This document shows, in pieces, positions 10,147-18,478 of a DNA stretch of 64,000 nucleotides (the first letter of the stretch is position 1; every line of letters begins with the position of its first letter). The notes beneath the pieces are model-generated. The model saw only the letters and a list, made by a program, of their open reading frames with translations, ran no database searches and had not been told where the DNA came from. Origin of the DNA: Cardiobacterium sp. Marseille-Q4385 (GTDB lineage Bacteria > Pseudomonadota > Gammaproteobacteria > Cardiobacteriales > Cardiobacteriaceae); contig NZ_OU745373.1 of the NCBI RefSeq assembly GCF_916618745.1, positions 1,502,501 through 1,566,500 on the forward strand, read 5' to 3'. The position numbers and the translations under genes are program-made.

Positions 10147-11013
10147 TTATGCACGCGGGTGGTGTGCAGCGAAGATGCTGGCAAGGCGTGCTTCGGCGAT
10201 GTGGGTGTAGATTTGCGTGGTGCTGAGGCTGCTGTGGCCGAGTAGCATTTGCACGACGCGCAGGTCGGCGCCGTGGTTGACGAGGTGGGTTGCAAAGGCA
10301 TGGCGCAGGGTGTGCGGCGAGACGGGCGCGGTGATGCCGCAGGCGGCGGCATAGCCGCGGATAAGTTTCCAGAAGGCCTGACGGGTTATGGCTTTGCCGC
10401 GTTCGCTGAGGAAAAGGGTGTCGTCCAGCGGGTTTTTGAGCAGTTGCGGGCGGGCGCTATGGATGTAGCGCTCGACGGCAGTCACGGCGTCTTCACCGAT
10501 GGGGACGAGGCGTTCTTTTTGCCCTTTGCCGCGCACACGCAGGATGCCGTCTTGCAGGTTGAGGTTGCCAAGGCGCAGGCTGACGAGTTCGCTGACGCGC
10601 AGGCCGCAGGCGTAGAGCAGTTCGAGCATGGCGGCGTCGCGGCTGCCGGTTGGCGTGGCTGGGTCGGGGGCAGCCAGCAGTTTTTCGACGTCTGTTTCGC
10701 CGATGCTGCGCGGCAGCGGTTTTTGCAGGCGCGCGGGTTCGAGACGGGCAGTCGGATCGTCGCGGCGGTAGCCGTTTTCGGCCAGCCAGGCGAAGTAGCG
10801 GCGCAGGCTGGTGCGCATGTGGGCAAGCGAGGTGGGTTTGCGTTGCAGGTCCATCATGCGCGCCAGGACGTTTTGTACGTCGTCCGCGTCGAAGCTGCGC
10901 ACGGGTTTGTCGAGCAGGCGTGCGGCGAGTTGCAGGTCGTTGCGGTAGCTGGCGACGCTGGTGGCGGCCAGGCCTTCTTCGAAGAGCAGGGCGTCGCAAA
11001 AGGTTTCTATCAT
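10147..11013 (-). CDS. xerD: Site-specific tyrosine recombinase XerD
   Basis: With XerC it resolves chromosome dimers at dif. The 288-residue protein has the SAM-like N-terminal domain, followed by catalytic Arg in CGLRVSELVSLRL, HTLRHAFATHLVNHGADLR (His-x-x-Arg), the second His in LLGHSSLSTTQ, and the nucleophile Tyr in IYTHI. The ending HHPRA and the overall length favour XerD over XerC, although the two are similar. It is divergent from the GldG-like gene at 11112, with a possible shared promoter zone at 11014-11111. Confidence 0.92.
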   Translation of the reverse strand: MIETFCDALLFEEGLAATSVASYRNDLQLAARLLDKPVRSFDADDVQNVLARMMDLQRKPTSLAHMRTSLRRYFAWLAENGYRRDDPTARLEPARLQKPLPRSIGETDVEKLLAAPDPATPTGSRDAAMLELLYACGLRVSELVSLRLGNLNLQDGILRVRGKGQKERLVPIGEDAVTAVERYIHSARPQLLKNPLDDTLFLSERGKAITRQAFWKLIRGYAAACGITAPVSPHTLRHAFATHLVNHGADLRVVQMLLGHSSLSTTQIYTHIAEARLASIFAAHHPRA

Positions 11014-11111
11014 GGTTTGTCCCGTCCGTTACAATGGTTATTCGATGCGCTACGAACCGCATGGTTGTCTCGCTTGGCGCGTGTTTTGGTTTTTGGATTA
11101 TAGGTTTGTTG

Positions 11112-12446
11112 ATGCGTTTTCGGTTTTTTTATGGATGGTTGCTGGCGGCACTGATGGCGGCCGCTGTTGTCGCTTGTGCCTGGTGGTCGCTGCATGATTC
11201 TCGTGCGCTTGTGCTGCGTGATCAGCCGTTGTTGCAGCTTACGGTGCAGCAGGAGGCAGCGATTCGCGCGCTTGAGGGTGAGATCGTGCTGGAAGCGTTT
11301 GTGCGCAATAATCCGCAGATGCGGCGCGGGTTCAGCGATTTGGTCGCGCCGTTTCGGGTGTTGCAGCCGAATTTGCGTCTGGATTTTGTCAATCCCGACA
11401 CGGACCCGCTGCGGGTGCAGGCGCGCGAGGTGACGCGTGAGGGGCAGTTGTTTTTGTCCGACGGTACACACGGTGAGCGGATTGATGTCGCCAGTCCGCA
11501 GGGGATTGCCCAGGCGCTGCTGAATCTCGGCGAGACGAGCGATGTGCAGATTTTGCATTTGCAGGGGCACGGCGAGCGCGCTTACCGGCAGGACAGCAGC
11601 GGCAACTGGCGCGCGGCGTATGAGCGGGTGCGCAATGCGAAAACGACGGTCACGGATCAGGATCAGACGCGCACGGTGGAGATTCCGCGCAGTGTCAATG
11701 TGCTGGTCATCGCCGATCCGGAAGAGATTCCACAGGCGCATGGCAGCGCATTGCAGACGTATCTTGCGCGCGGCGGCAGTCTGCTTTTTACGACGGATAC
11801 GCGGCACCCGTATTTGCCGCCGTGGCTGGCGACGTTGAGCGGGTTGCGCCTGGTTGAGGGCAGTGTGGTCGATGCCGGTGCGAAAGGCTACGGACTGGAT
11901 GATCCGCAGTTGTTGCTGGTGGAGGAGTTGGGCGAGGATGTGGTCAGCGACGGCATCAAGCAGGCGCCACTGCTGCCGACGGCGGTCGCGCTCGCCGATA
12001 ATCCGGACAGTCCGCCGACCAGCGACTGGACGCGCCATGTCCTGCTGTGGTCAGGCAAGCAGAGCTGGGCAGAGAAGAATGCCGATGCGGGCGTCATCAT
12101 GCCGGAGGAAGGCGAGGCAAAAGGGCCGCTACCGCTCGGTTGGGCGCTGGAACGCGATTTTCAGGGCAGGAAGCAGCGTATCGTCATTCTCGGCGACAGT
12201 GATTTGTTTCAGGACAATTATTTGAACGTCGGCGGCAACAGCTCCCTGGTGCAAAATCTGTTTGCCAGCCTGATGCCCGCCCGCGCCCACGCCAACATCG
12301 CCCCGCCGGAACTGAAAGACCAGTACCTCACGCTTACGGAAGGGGAAATGCTGTGGCTGGCTATCGTGCTGATTGTCATCCTGCCGCTGTTACCGTTGAT
12401 TATCGGGCCGTACCTCGCATGGCAACGCAAACGACGTTACGGTTAA
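11112..12446 (+). CDS. GldG-like ABC-transport auxiliary membrane protein
   Basis: The 444-residue product has a transmembrane helix near residues 7-25, a long periplasmic part and a C-terminal helix (LAIVLIVILPLLPLIIGPYLAW) with a basic tail. The periplasmic part shows the GldG/DUF7088 plus ABC-transporter-auxiliary pattern: LHLQGHGERAY, VNVLVIADPEEIP, TYLARGGSLLFTTDTR and VILGDSDLFQDNYL. In relatives it partners an ABC ATPase and permease, but none is adjacent here. The ATG at 11112 is chosen because the hydrophobic anchor starts there; an in-frame ATG at 11061 is possible. The next gene overlaps by 28 bases, so the pair is translationally coupled. Confidence 0.72.
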   Translation: MRFRFFYGWLLAALMAAAVVACAWWSLHDSRALVLRDQPLLQLTVQQEAAIRALEGEIVLEAFVRNNPQMRRGFSDLVAPFRVLQPNLRLDFVNPDTDPLRVQAREVTREGQLFLSDGTHGERIDVASPQGIAQALLNLGETSDVQILHLQGHGERAYRQDSSGNWRAAYERVRNAKTTVTDQDQTRTVEIPRSVNVLVIADPEEIPQAHGSALQTYLARGGSLLFTTDTRHPYLPPWLATLSGLRLVEGSVVDAGAKGYGLDDPQLLLVEELGEDVVSDGIKQAPLLPTAVALADNPDSPPTSDWTRHVLLWSGKQSWAEKNADAGVIMPEEGEAKGPLPLGWALERDFQGRKQRIVILGDSDLFQDNYLNVGGNSSLVQNLFASLMPARAHANIAPPELKDQYLTLTEGEMLWLAIVLIVILPLLPLIIGPYLAWQRKRRYG

Positions 12447-12892
12447 GCGCGCTGGCGCTGTGGGGGGTGCTGCTCGCACTGTTTCTCGCGCTGAACGCGC
12501 GTTTGGGCGGGGTTGAGCAATTCCTTGACCCGGCTCGCGTACAGCATATCCGTATCGATTACAGCGACAGCCGGATAGACCTCAATCGCGACGGTACGGG
12601 TTGGGTCGGCGACGGTAAACGCGTACGCGACGGGCGCACGGAGCAGATGCTCGACATTCTCGCGACTTGCCACAGTCCGCAGCCGCTCGCTGCTATCCAA
12701 GCCGCGCCCTCGCGTCCCGTCACCCTCGGCATCAACGGCAAAACCTACACTCTCGGCGCCTACAACAGCTTCCACCACGCGCACTATCTGGATGACGGCA
12801 CGACCGCGTGGCTGTGCAACGAAAACCTCAAAGCCATGCTCGCCCAGCCGCCGGCAAGCTGGTTTCCCAAGCCCACGCCTGATCATGCCTGA
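12419..12892 (+). CDS. Small single-pass membrane protein linked to the GldG-like gene
   Basis: The 157-residue product has one N-terminal hydrophobic segment (LSALALWGVLLALFLALNA) and an extracytoplasmic domain with short beta-like stretches (HIRIDYSDSRIDLNR, TLGINGKTYTLGAYN). It starts 28 bases inside the GldG-like gene and overlaps mutM by 8 bases, so all three are probably one operon. The position matches that of the DUF4340-type partner often found after GldG-like genes, but it is shorter and I cannot confirm the family. Confidence 0.7.
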   Translation: MATQTTLRLSALALWGVLLALFLALNARLGGVEQFLDPARVQHIRIDYSDSRIDLNRDGTGWVGDGKRVRDGRTEQMLDILATCHSPQPLAAIQAAPSRPVTLGINGKTYTLGAYNSFHHAHYLDDGTTAWLCNENLKAMLAQPPASWFPKPTPDHA

Positions 12893-13709
12893 ATTACCCG
12901 AAGTCGAAACCACCCGACGCGGCATCGCGCCGCACATCGAAGGACAACGTATCCACGCCGTCCGCGCCAGCGTCGCCAAACTGCGGCAAACACTGGATAG
13001 CGCCGCGCTTGACCGCCTCGCCGGATGCGTCATCAACCACGTCGCCCGACGCGGTAAACACCTGATCTTGCACAGCGATGATCCGCACCGCGCCCTGCAT
13101 ATCCACCTCGGCATGAGCGGCGCCTTGCGCATCATTGCGGCGGACAGCCCGCTCAAAAAACACGACCACGTCACGGTAACGTTAGAAAACGGGCAGGAAC
13201 TGCGCCTGCACGACCCGCGCCGCTTCGGTCATGTCGCCGTCATTGATCCGCTGCAACCACCGCCCGCTCTTGCCGAACTAGGTGTTGAACCGCTGGATGA
13301 CGCCTTCAATGGAGCCCGTCTCTACGCACAAACGCGCGGCAAAACGGCGGCGATCAAAACGCACATCATGGATCAGCGGCACGTCGTTGGCGTTGGCAAC
13401 ATCTACGCAACCGAAGCGCTGTACGCGAGCGGCATTCACCCCGCCCGTCGCGCCACCCGTCTCGATGAAGCTGAATGTGCCACGCTGGCGGCGGCTATCA
13501 AACGCGTCCTGCAAGAAGCCATCGCACAAGGCGGTACCACCCTGCGCGATTTCAGCCAGCCCGACGGCACCAGCGGCTACTTCGCCGTCAAACTCGCGGT
13601 GTACGGTAAAAGCGGCGAACCCTGCCCGCGCTGCGGCACACCGCTTGCGCACGTAACCATCGGCGGGCGTAGTAGCGTGTATTGCCCCAAGTGTCAGTCT
13701 TTGTTATGA
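12885..13709 (+). CDS. mutM: Formamidopyrimidine-DNA glycosylase
   Basis: It removes 8-oxoguanine and formamidopyrimidines from DNA and cleaves the resulting site. The 274-residue protein has the catalytic N-terminus PELPEVETTRRGI (Pro2, Glu3), LHIHLGMSGAL, a helix-two-turn-helix, and a C-terminal zinc finger with four Cys (CPRCGTPL and YCPKCQSLL). The ATG at 12885 is fixed by the need for Pro directly after Met. It overlaps the preceding small gene by 8 bases. Confidence 0.97.
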   Translation: MPELPEVETTRRGIAPHIEGQRIHAVRASVAKLRQTLDSAALDRLAGCVINHVARRGKHLILHSDDPHRALHIHLGMSGALRIIAADSPLKKHDHVTVTLENGQELRLHDPRRFGHVAVIDPLQPPPALAELGVEPLDDAFNGARLYAQTRGKTAAIKTHIMDQRHVVGVGNIYATEALYASGIHPARRATRLDEAECATLAAAIKRVLQEAIAQGGTTLRDFSQPDGTSGYFAVKLAVYGKSGEPCPRCGTPLAHVTIGGRSSVYCPKCQSLL

Positions 13710-13799
13710 GGAAGCAGGAGAACATGAAAAAAGTGTTAGAATGCATGTCAGTCCTGTAATGGACGACCCACCTTACAGTTTTTACACACGGAGTTATTC

Positions 13800-14645
13800 A
13801 TGCAATACCGGAACCTTCTCACTGCTGCCGTTACTCTTGGCATCCTTACCGCCTGTGGCGGCAGCGACAATAACGTCGCCGATCCACGTCCCGTCGCCCC
13901 GGCGGCAAATTCAGGCAGCCCTGCTTCACCTTCTGCCAGAGGCCCATGGCAATTACCAACACAGCCTAATAATAACGATAAAAATAATAATGGAAATAAT
14001 AACGGCAACAATGGGAATAATAACGGCAACAATGGAAATAATAACGGCGGTAATTCCGGAAATGGAAGTATTGATGCTGACTGGAAGAAAGCAATCAATA
14101 AACTCCGTATCAATGACCAGGAAATCGAACTGCTGGCCTCTAACATCACGCGCGGCAGCGGTGGCTACTTCAAGGGTGAGGACGATTCTTACAGAAAAAT
14201 CGTCGGTAACAACCTGCACAATGCCCTGTACGGCATGGTGTACGACAAACAGCGCGGCTCCTACCACACTTTCTTCCAGGGCCCGTCTCCACAGCAAGTT
14301 CCGACCACTTTGCCGAAGAAAGGCGAAGCACGTTATAGCGGTTTGTCGGTACATCAGGCGGAAGGTGCTGATATGCAAGAAGGCTTGGCTGAATTTAATG
14401 TCAATTTTACGACTAAAGATGTAACTGGCCGGATCTCGGTGCCGGGGAAAATAGATCCGATTAGATTAAAGGCAAGAATTAATAATAATACTTTCAGTGG
14501 CTATTCTGATGAGCGTACCTTTACCAACGGTAGCTTCTATGGACAGAATGCAGCAGAAATGTCTGGTGTTTACGAGAAATACTCACAAACGCAAGCAGGC
14601 GAGCGTGAATTTCGTGGCGCGTTTGGTGCTACCAAGCGGCCTTGA
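13800..14645 (+). CDS. Slam-type surface lipoprotein with Asn-rich repeat linker (SLP1)
   Basis: The 281-residue lipoprotein has the lipobox LTACGGSD with Cys19. A linker rich in Asn and Gly (residues about 56-90) contains three 21-base tandem units encoding GNNNGNN. The C-terminal domain has the pattern ARYSG, EFNVNFTTKDVTGRI, FYGQNAAEMSG, FRGAFGATK. This pattern recurs in the lipoproteins at 25087 and 33660 and fits the TbpB/HpuA-like barrel of Slam-exported surface lipoproteins. The cargo assignment is inferred; slam lies 17 kb away. An extended -10 (TGTTAGAAT) lies at 13733-13741. The gene stands alone, followed by a terminator. The cargo's ligand is unknown. Confidence 0.8.
   Translation: MQYRNLLTAAVTLGILTACGGSDNNVADPRPVAPAANSGSPASPSARGPWQLPTQPNNNDKNNNGNNNGNNGNNNGNNGNNNGGNSGNGSIDADWKKAINKLRINDQEIELLASNITRGSGGYFKGEDDSYRKIVGNNLHNALYGMVYDKQRGSYHTFFQGPSPQQVPTTLPKKGEARYSGLSVHQAEGADMQEGLAEFNVNFTTKDVTGRISVPGKIDPIRLKARINNNTFSGYSDERTFTNGSFYGQNAAEMSGVYEKYSQTQAGEREFRGAFGATKRP
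13992..14054 (+). repeat. Three in-frame 21-base tandem repeats
   Basis: The units GGAAATAATAACGGC(AACAAT), GGGAATAATAACGGC(AACAAT) and GGAAATAATAACGGC(GGTAAT) follow each other without a break inside the lipoprotein linker. Each encodes seven residues, so copy-number change would alter linker length without breaking the frame. Confidence 0.85.
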
Positions 14646-14670
14646 TAACGTCATTCGGTTTCCAAATATT

Positions 14671-14696
14671 AAAGGCCCCTCAGGGGCCTTTTTATT
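14671..14696 (+). terminator. Terminator after SLP1
   Basis: AAAGGCCCC T CAGGGGCCTTT with TTTATT follows 25 bases after the stop codon at 14645. Confidence 0.9.
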
Positions 14697-14732
14697 GGAA
14701 AATTGCTGCTAGACGCGCATTTATCCACCCCG

Positions 14733-14741
14733 TGCTATGAT
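14733..14741 (+). promoter_or_regulatory. Extended -10 promoter element before the EVE-domain gene
   Basis: TGCTATGAT (TG at 14733-14734, hexamer TATGAT at 14736-14741) lies 36 bases before the ATG at 14778. No good -35 box is visible, which is normal for extended -10 promoters. Confidence 0.6.
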
Positions 14742-14777
14742 GCGCCGCTTCTTAAGGACAGATAAGACCACACATTC

Positions 14778-15250
<473 letters not shown>

Positions 15251-15254
<4 letters not shown>

Positions 15255-16054
15255 CGGAGGTTGTCGTCCGCGTCGAGCATCTCTCTTTCTCGCGCGGTCA
15301 ACGCAAGATTTTTGATGACGTGAGTTTTGTCATCCCGCGTGGCGAGGTGGTAGCGGTGATGGGGCCATCCGGTACGGGCAAGACGACCTTGATGCGCCTG
15401 CTGACTGGACAGTTGCGCCCTGATTGCGGCACGGTTGAGGTGTTGGGCGAGTCGGTGCCGGATTTGTCCCGCGCCGCGCTGATGCGTCTGCGCCGCCGCA
15501 TGAGCATGTTGTTCCAGTCTGGTGCACTCTTTTCCGATATGTCCGTCGCCGAAAATGTTGCCTTTCCACTGCGCGAGAAGACGCGGCTGGATCGCAAATT
15601 GATTGCGACGGTCACAGCAATGAAGTTGCAGCGTGTCGGCCTGCGCGGCGCGGCGGCGCTGATGCCCTCGGAACTGTCCGGCGGTATGGCGCGGCGGGTG
15701 GCGCTGGCGCGCGCGATTGCCTTTGATCCGGAATTGATGATTTACGATGAACCGTTTACCGGCCAGGATCCTATCTCGCTAGGCGTCCTCACCCGCCTGG
15801 TGCGCGATTTGAATGATGGTCTGCGTATGACCAGTTTCGTGGTTTCGCATGATGTGACAGAGGTGAGCAAGATTGCCGACCGCATCCTGCTTTTCGCGGG
15901 CGGCAGACTGCTCGCTAACGATACCCCAGCGGTGGTGTATGCAAGCACAGATCCGCTGGTACACCAGTTTATGCACGCTGAGGCGGATGGGCCGGTTGCC
16001 TATCATTATCCCGCCGCCGATTATGCGGCGGAGTTGCTGGAGCGTGTCCGATGA
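15251..16054 (+). CDS. mlaF: Phospholipid ABC transporter ATP-binding protein MlaF
   Basis: This is the ATPase of the Mla system, which moves phospholipids between inner and outer membrane to keep outer-leaflet asymmetry. The 267-residue protein has Walker A GPSGTGKTT near residue 37, the Q-loop region MLFQSGALFSDMSV, the signature LSGGMARRVALARA near residue 142, Walker B LMIYDEPFTGQDP near residue 163, and the switch His in VVSHD. It overlaps the EVE gene upstream and mlaE downstream by 4 bases each. Confidence 0.95.
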
Positions 16055-16842
16055 AAGCAGTGCTGGATTTTCTCGCCGCTGTTGGCTCGACGACGCTACG
16101 CTGCCTCGCTGCGCTGGGTGATTTTTCGCTGTTTGCCCTGCTATTGCTGCGTCACTGCGCGGTGCTGGTGCGCAAGCCGCTGTTGACACTGCGCGCGACT
16201 TATAACGCGGGCGTACTGTCGCTGCCGATCATTCTTGTCGCCGGCCTGTTTGTCGGCATGGTGCTGTCATTTCAGGCGTACACGACGATGGTGCGTTTCG
16301 GCGCGGAACAATCGCTGGGACCTATGGTGGCGCTGTCGCTGATGCGCGAACTGGGGCCGGTAGTTGCGGCACTGCTCTTCGCCGGGCGCGCCGGTTCGGC
16401 GATTACCGCTGAAATTGGCCTGATGAAGACAACGGAGCAGCTGGCAGCGATGGAGATGATGGCGATTGAGCCTGTCGCCCAGGTCGGTGTGCCGCGTTTT
16501 CTTGGTGCACTCTTTGCCCTACCGCTACTCACCATTCTTTTTGTTGCCGTCGCCATTCTTGGTGCGCATCTGGTCGGCGTGGTCTATCTCGGCCTGGATG
16601 ATGGCGTCTTCTGGTCGGGAATGCAGAACAGTGTCGATTTTGTGAGCGACATTGCCCGCGGCATGTTGCTGAAAAGCCTGGTTTTTGGCTGGGTCTGCGC
16701 GGCGCTAGCCGTCTATCAGGGCTTTAGCTGCCCGCCCACCGCCCGTGGCATGGCGAATGCGACTACCACCACCGTGGTGATGTCGTCGCTGGCCGTGCTC
16801 GGGCTGAATTTTGTCCTGACCGCGATGATGTTTGGAGGTTGA
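16051..16842 (+). CDS. mlaE: Phospholipid ABC transporter permease MlaE
   Basis: The 263-residue integral membrane permease of the MlaFEDB complex has several hydrophobic helices. Family motifs are GMVLSFQAYTTMVRFGAE, LGPVVAALLFAGRAGSAITAEIG and EQLAAMEMMAIEP. It starts 4 bases inside mlaF. Its last codons carry the ribosome site of mlaD. Confidence 0.95.
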   Translation: MKAVLDFLAAVGSTTLRCLAALGDFSLFALLLLRHCAVLVRKPLLTLRATYNAGVLSLPIILVAGLFVGMVLSFQAYTTMVRFGAEQSLGPMVALSLMRELGPVVAALLFAGRAGSAITAEIGLMKTTEQLAAMEMMAIEPVAQVGVPRFLGALFALPLLTILFVAVAILGAHLVGVVYLGLDDGVFWSGMQNSVDFVSDIARGMLLKSLVFGWVCAALAVYQGFSCPPTARGMANATTTTVVMSSLAVLGLNFVLTAMMFGG

Positions 16843-16843
16843 A

Positions 16844-17344
16844 GTGCAATCAAATCGCAGTGTATCCGTCGCCGTCGGCGTTTTCGTGTTAATAGCCCTC
16901 ATCGGTATCGTTTTCCTTGCCTTGCAAGCGAGTAATGCGCGCGGTTTCCGCCTGCACCATCCCTATGAACTGGAAGCGCAATTCGGCGACATCAGCGGTC
17001 TGTCGAAAAATGCCAAAATCACCATGGCCGGGGTGCAAATCGGCAAAGTGAAAAGCATCAGTTACGATCAGGATAGCTACAAAGCCAAAGTCATCCTGCA
17101 AATATCCGGCGAATACGACCGCCTGCCGCTTGATAGCAGCGCCGATATCCTCACCGCCGGGCTTTTGGGCGAAAAATACATCGGCATCGTCCCCGGCGGC
17201 GATCTGGAGACCTTACAAAATGGTGATACGGTTCGTTACACCGGTTCGTCTATGGTATTGGAGAAGCTGATCCAGCAATTCGTGACCCAAATGTCCGCCA
17301 AAGATGATGGCGGCAACACCCCATCCCAGGAGCAAAAACCATGA
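16844..17344 (+). CDS. mlaD: Outer membrane lipid asymmetry protein MlaD
   Basis: This is the MCE-domain subunit that is anchored in the inner membrane and forms a hexameric lipid-conducting ring. It has an N-terminal helix (VAVGVFVLIALIGIVFLAL) and one MCE domain (ELEAQFGDISGLSKNAKITMAGVQIGKV, then LLGEKYIGIVPGG). GTG at 16844 is chosen because a GGAGG ribosome site lies 6 bases before it; a TTG at 16832 is less likely. Length is 166 residues. Confidence 0.93.
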   Translation: MQSNRSVSVAVGVFVLIALIGIVFLALQASNARGFRLHHPYELEAQFGDISGLSKNAKITMAGVQIGKVKSISYDQDSYKAKVILQISGEYDRLPLDSSADILTAGLLGEKYIGIVPGGDLETLQNGDTVRYTGSSMVLEKLIQQFVTQMSAKDDGGNTPSQEQKP

Positions 17345-17964
17345 AAAAATTCCTCATGACCCTCGCCCTTAGCGCTACCGCTTTTGCCGCGTTCGCCGCA
17401 CAGCCGACCACTGACGACGCGCGTAGCCTTGTCGAACAGCAGGCCAAAACCGTCTTCACCAACCTGAATGCCAACCAGGCACGCTACCAAAGCGACCCTG
17501 CCGCATTCAGCGCGCTTATCCGCAATGAAGTCCTGCCCTACATGGACTTTGAACTGATGTCGCAAGTGGTTCTTGGCCGCCATTGGCGTGAGGCAAATGC
17601 ACAACAGAAAACCGACTTCACCGCCGCCTTCCGCGACCTCCTGGTGCGCGTCTATTCGCGCGGCTGGACCAACTATGCCGGCACACCGGTTGAAGAAGCG
17701 GTGAAAGTGCTGAGTGCCACACCGGTGGACAAATACCAGCGCACTGATACCCGCATCCAGGTGCGCGATAAAAACGGCAAGCAGGCCATCGTTATTTTCA
17801 GCCTGCGCTTCAAAAACGGCCAATGGAAAATCTACGACGTATCCTTTGAAAACGTCTCCATCCTGTCCAGCTACCGCAACAGCTTCGATAGCGAAATCAA
17901 CCAGGGCGGGCTGGACAAACTCATCGCCAAAATCAAAACCATGAAGGGCGATGAAAAACTATGA
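17341..17964 (+). CDS. mlaC: Periplasmic phospholipid-binding protein MlaC
   Basis: This is the soluble shuttle between the outer-membrane MlaA complex and the inner-membrane MlaFEDB. The 207-residue precursor has a signal peptide (MKKFLMTLALSATAFAAFAA) followed by the Tol-Tol-Ttg2D fold, with YMDFELMSQVVLGRHWR and the strand VIFSLRFKNGQWKIYDV. It overlaps both mlaD and mlaB by 4 bases. mlaA is not in the window. Confidence 0.95.
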   Translation: MKKFLMTLALSATAFAAFAAQPTTDDARSLVEQQAKTVFTNLNANQARYQSDPAAFSALIRNEVLPYMDFELMSQVVLGRHWREANAQQKTDFTAAFRDLLVRVYSRGWTNYAGTPVEEAVKVLSATPVDKYQRTDTRIQVRDKNGKQAIVIFSLRFKNGQWKIYDVSFENVSILSSYRNSFDSEINQGGLDKLIAKIKTMKGDEKL

Positions 17965-18272
17965 CCCTCGCCGCCTTGGGCACCCTGCGCGACGGTGTGC
18001 TGCATCTGCATGCCGCGCTCACAGCCCGCAGCCTTGACGGCATCCCCTTCCGCGACGAAACCCTGCCTGATTCCCTCACCGTGGACGGGCAGGCATTGCA
18101 ACAAGCCGACAGCATCGGTGTCGCCGCACTCGTCTGGCTGGCAGGTCAGGCGCAGCAACAGCAGCGGCGCACCATCTGGCAACACCTGCCGCCCCACCTT
18201 GGCGAACTGCTTGCCCTCTATGAAATTGACCTGCCCACCATGAGCCAACCCACCCCATGCAAGAAGAACTGA
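17961..18272 (+). CDS. mlaB: STAS-domain protein MlaB
   Basis: The 103-residue cytoplasmic STAS protein stabilises and activates MlaF. The domain is divergent, as is typical, but shows the STAS pattern around DGQALQQADSIGVAALVWLAGQAQ. Operon position after mlaC and before ibaG supports the call. It overlaps mlaC by 4 bases and ibaG by 16. Confidence 0.88.
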   Translation: MTLAALGTLRDGVLHLHAALTARSLDGIPFRDETLPDSLTVDGQALQQADSIGVAALVWLAGQAQQQQRRTIWQHLPPHLGELLALYEIDLPTMSQPTPCKKN

Positions 18273-18478
18273 TCACCGCACGCATCAAAGCCGTCCTGCC
18301 CGACGCTGACATCTCCCTCAGCACCTTCGACGGCGTACATTACAGCGCCCACGTCCGCTCGGCAGGCTTTGCCGGCAAGAGCCGCCTCGAACAACACCGC
18401 CTCGTCATGAATGCTCTTGGCGACATCCTCGGCAGCAACGAAATCCACGCTGTCGCCCTGAAAACCGAGGTCGCCTGA
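18257..18478 (+). CDS. ibaG: BolA family protein IbaG
   Basis: The 73-residue BolA-fold protein has the core HYSAHVRSAGFAGKSRLEQHRLVM and ends IHAVALKTEVA. IbaG proteins pair with monothiol glutaredoxins and affect acid resistance. Placement between mlaB and murA is the same as for E. coli ibaG (yrbA). Its stop and the murA start overlap as TGATG. Confidence 0.93.
   Translation: MQEELITARIKAVLPDADISLSTFDGVHYSAHVRSAGFAGKSRLEQHRLVMNALGDILGSNEIHAVALKTEVA

Noticed and set aside
13724..13759. An 11-codon frame (ATG AAA AAA GTG ...) with a good ribosome site before SLP1, as a possible leader peptide
   Set aside because: It overlaps the extended -10 element that should drive SLP1, so it would not lie in that transcript, and it shows no attenuator structure.
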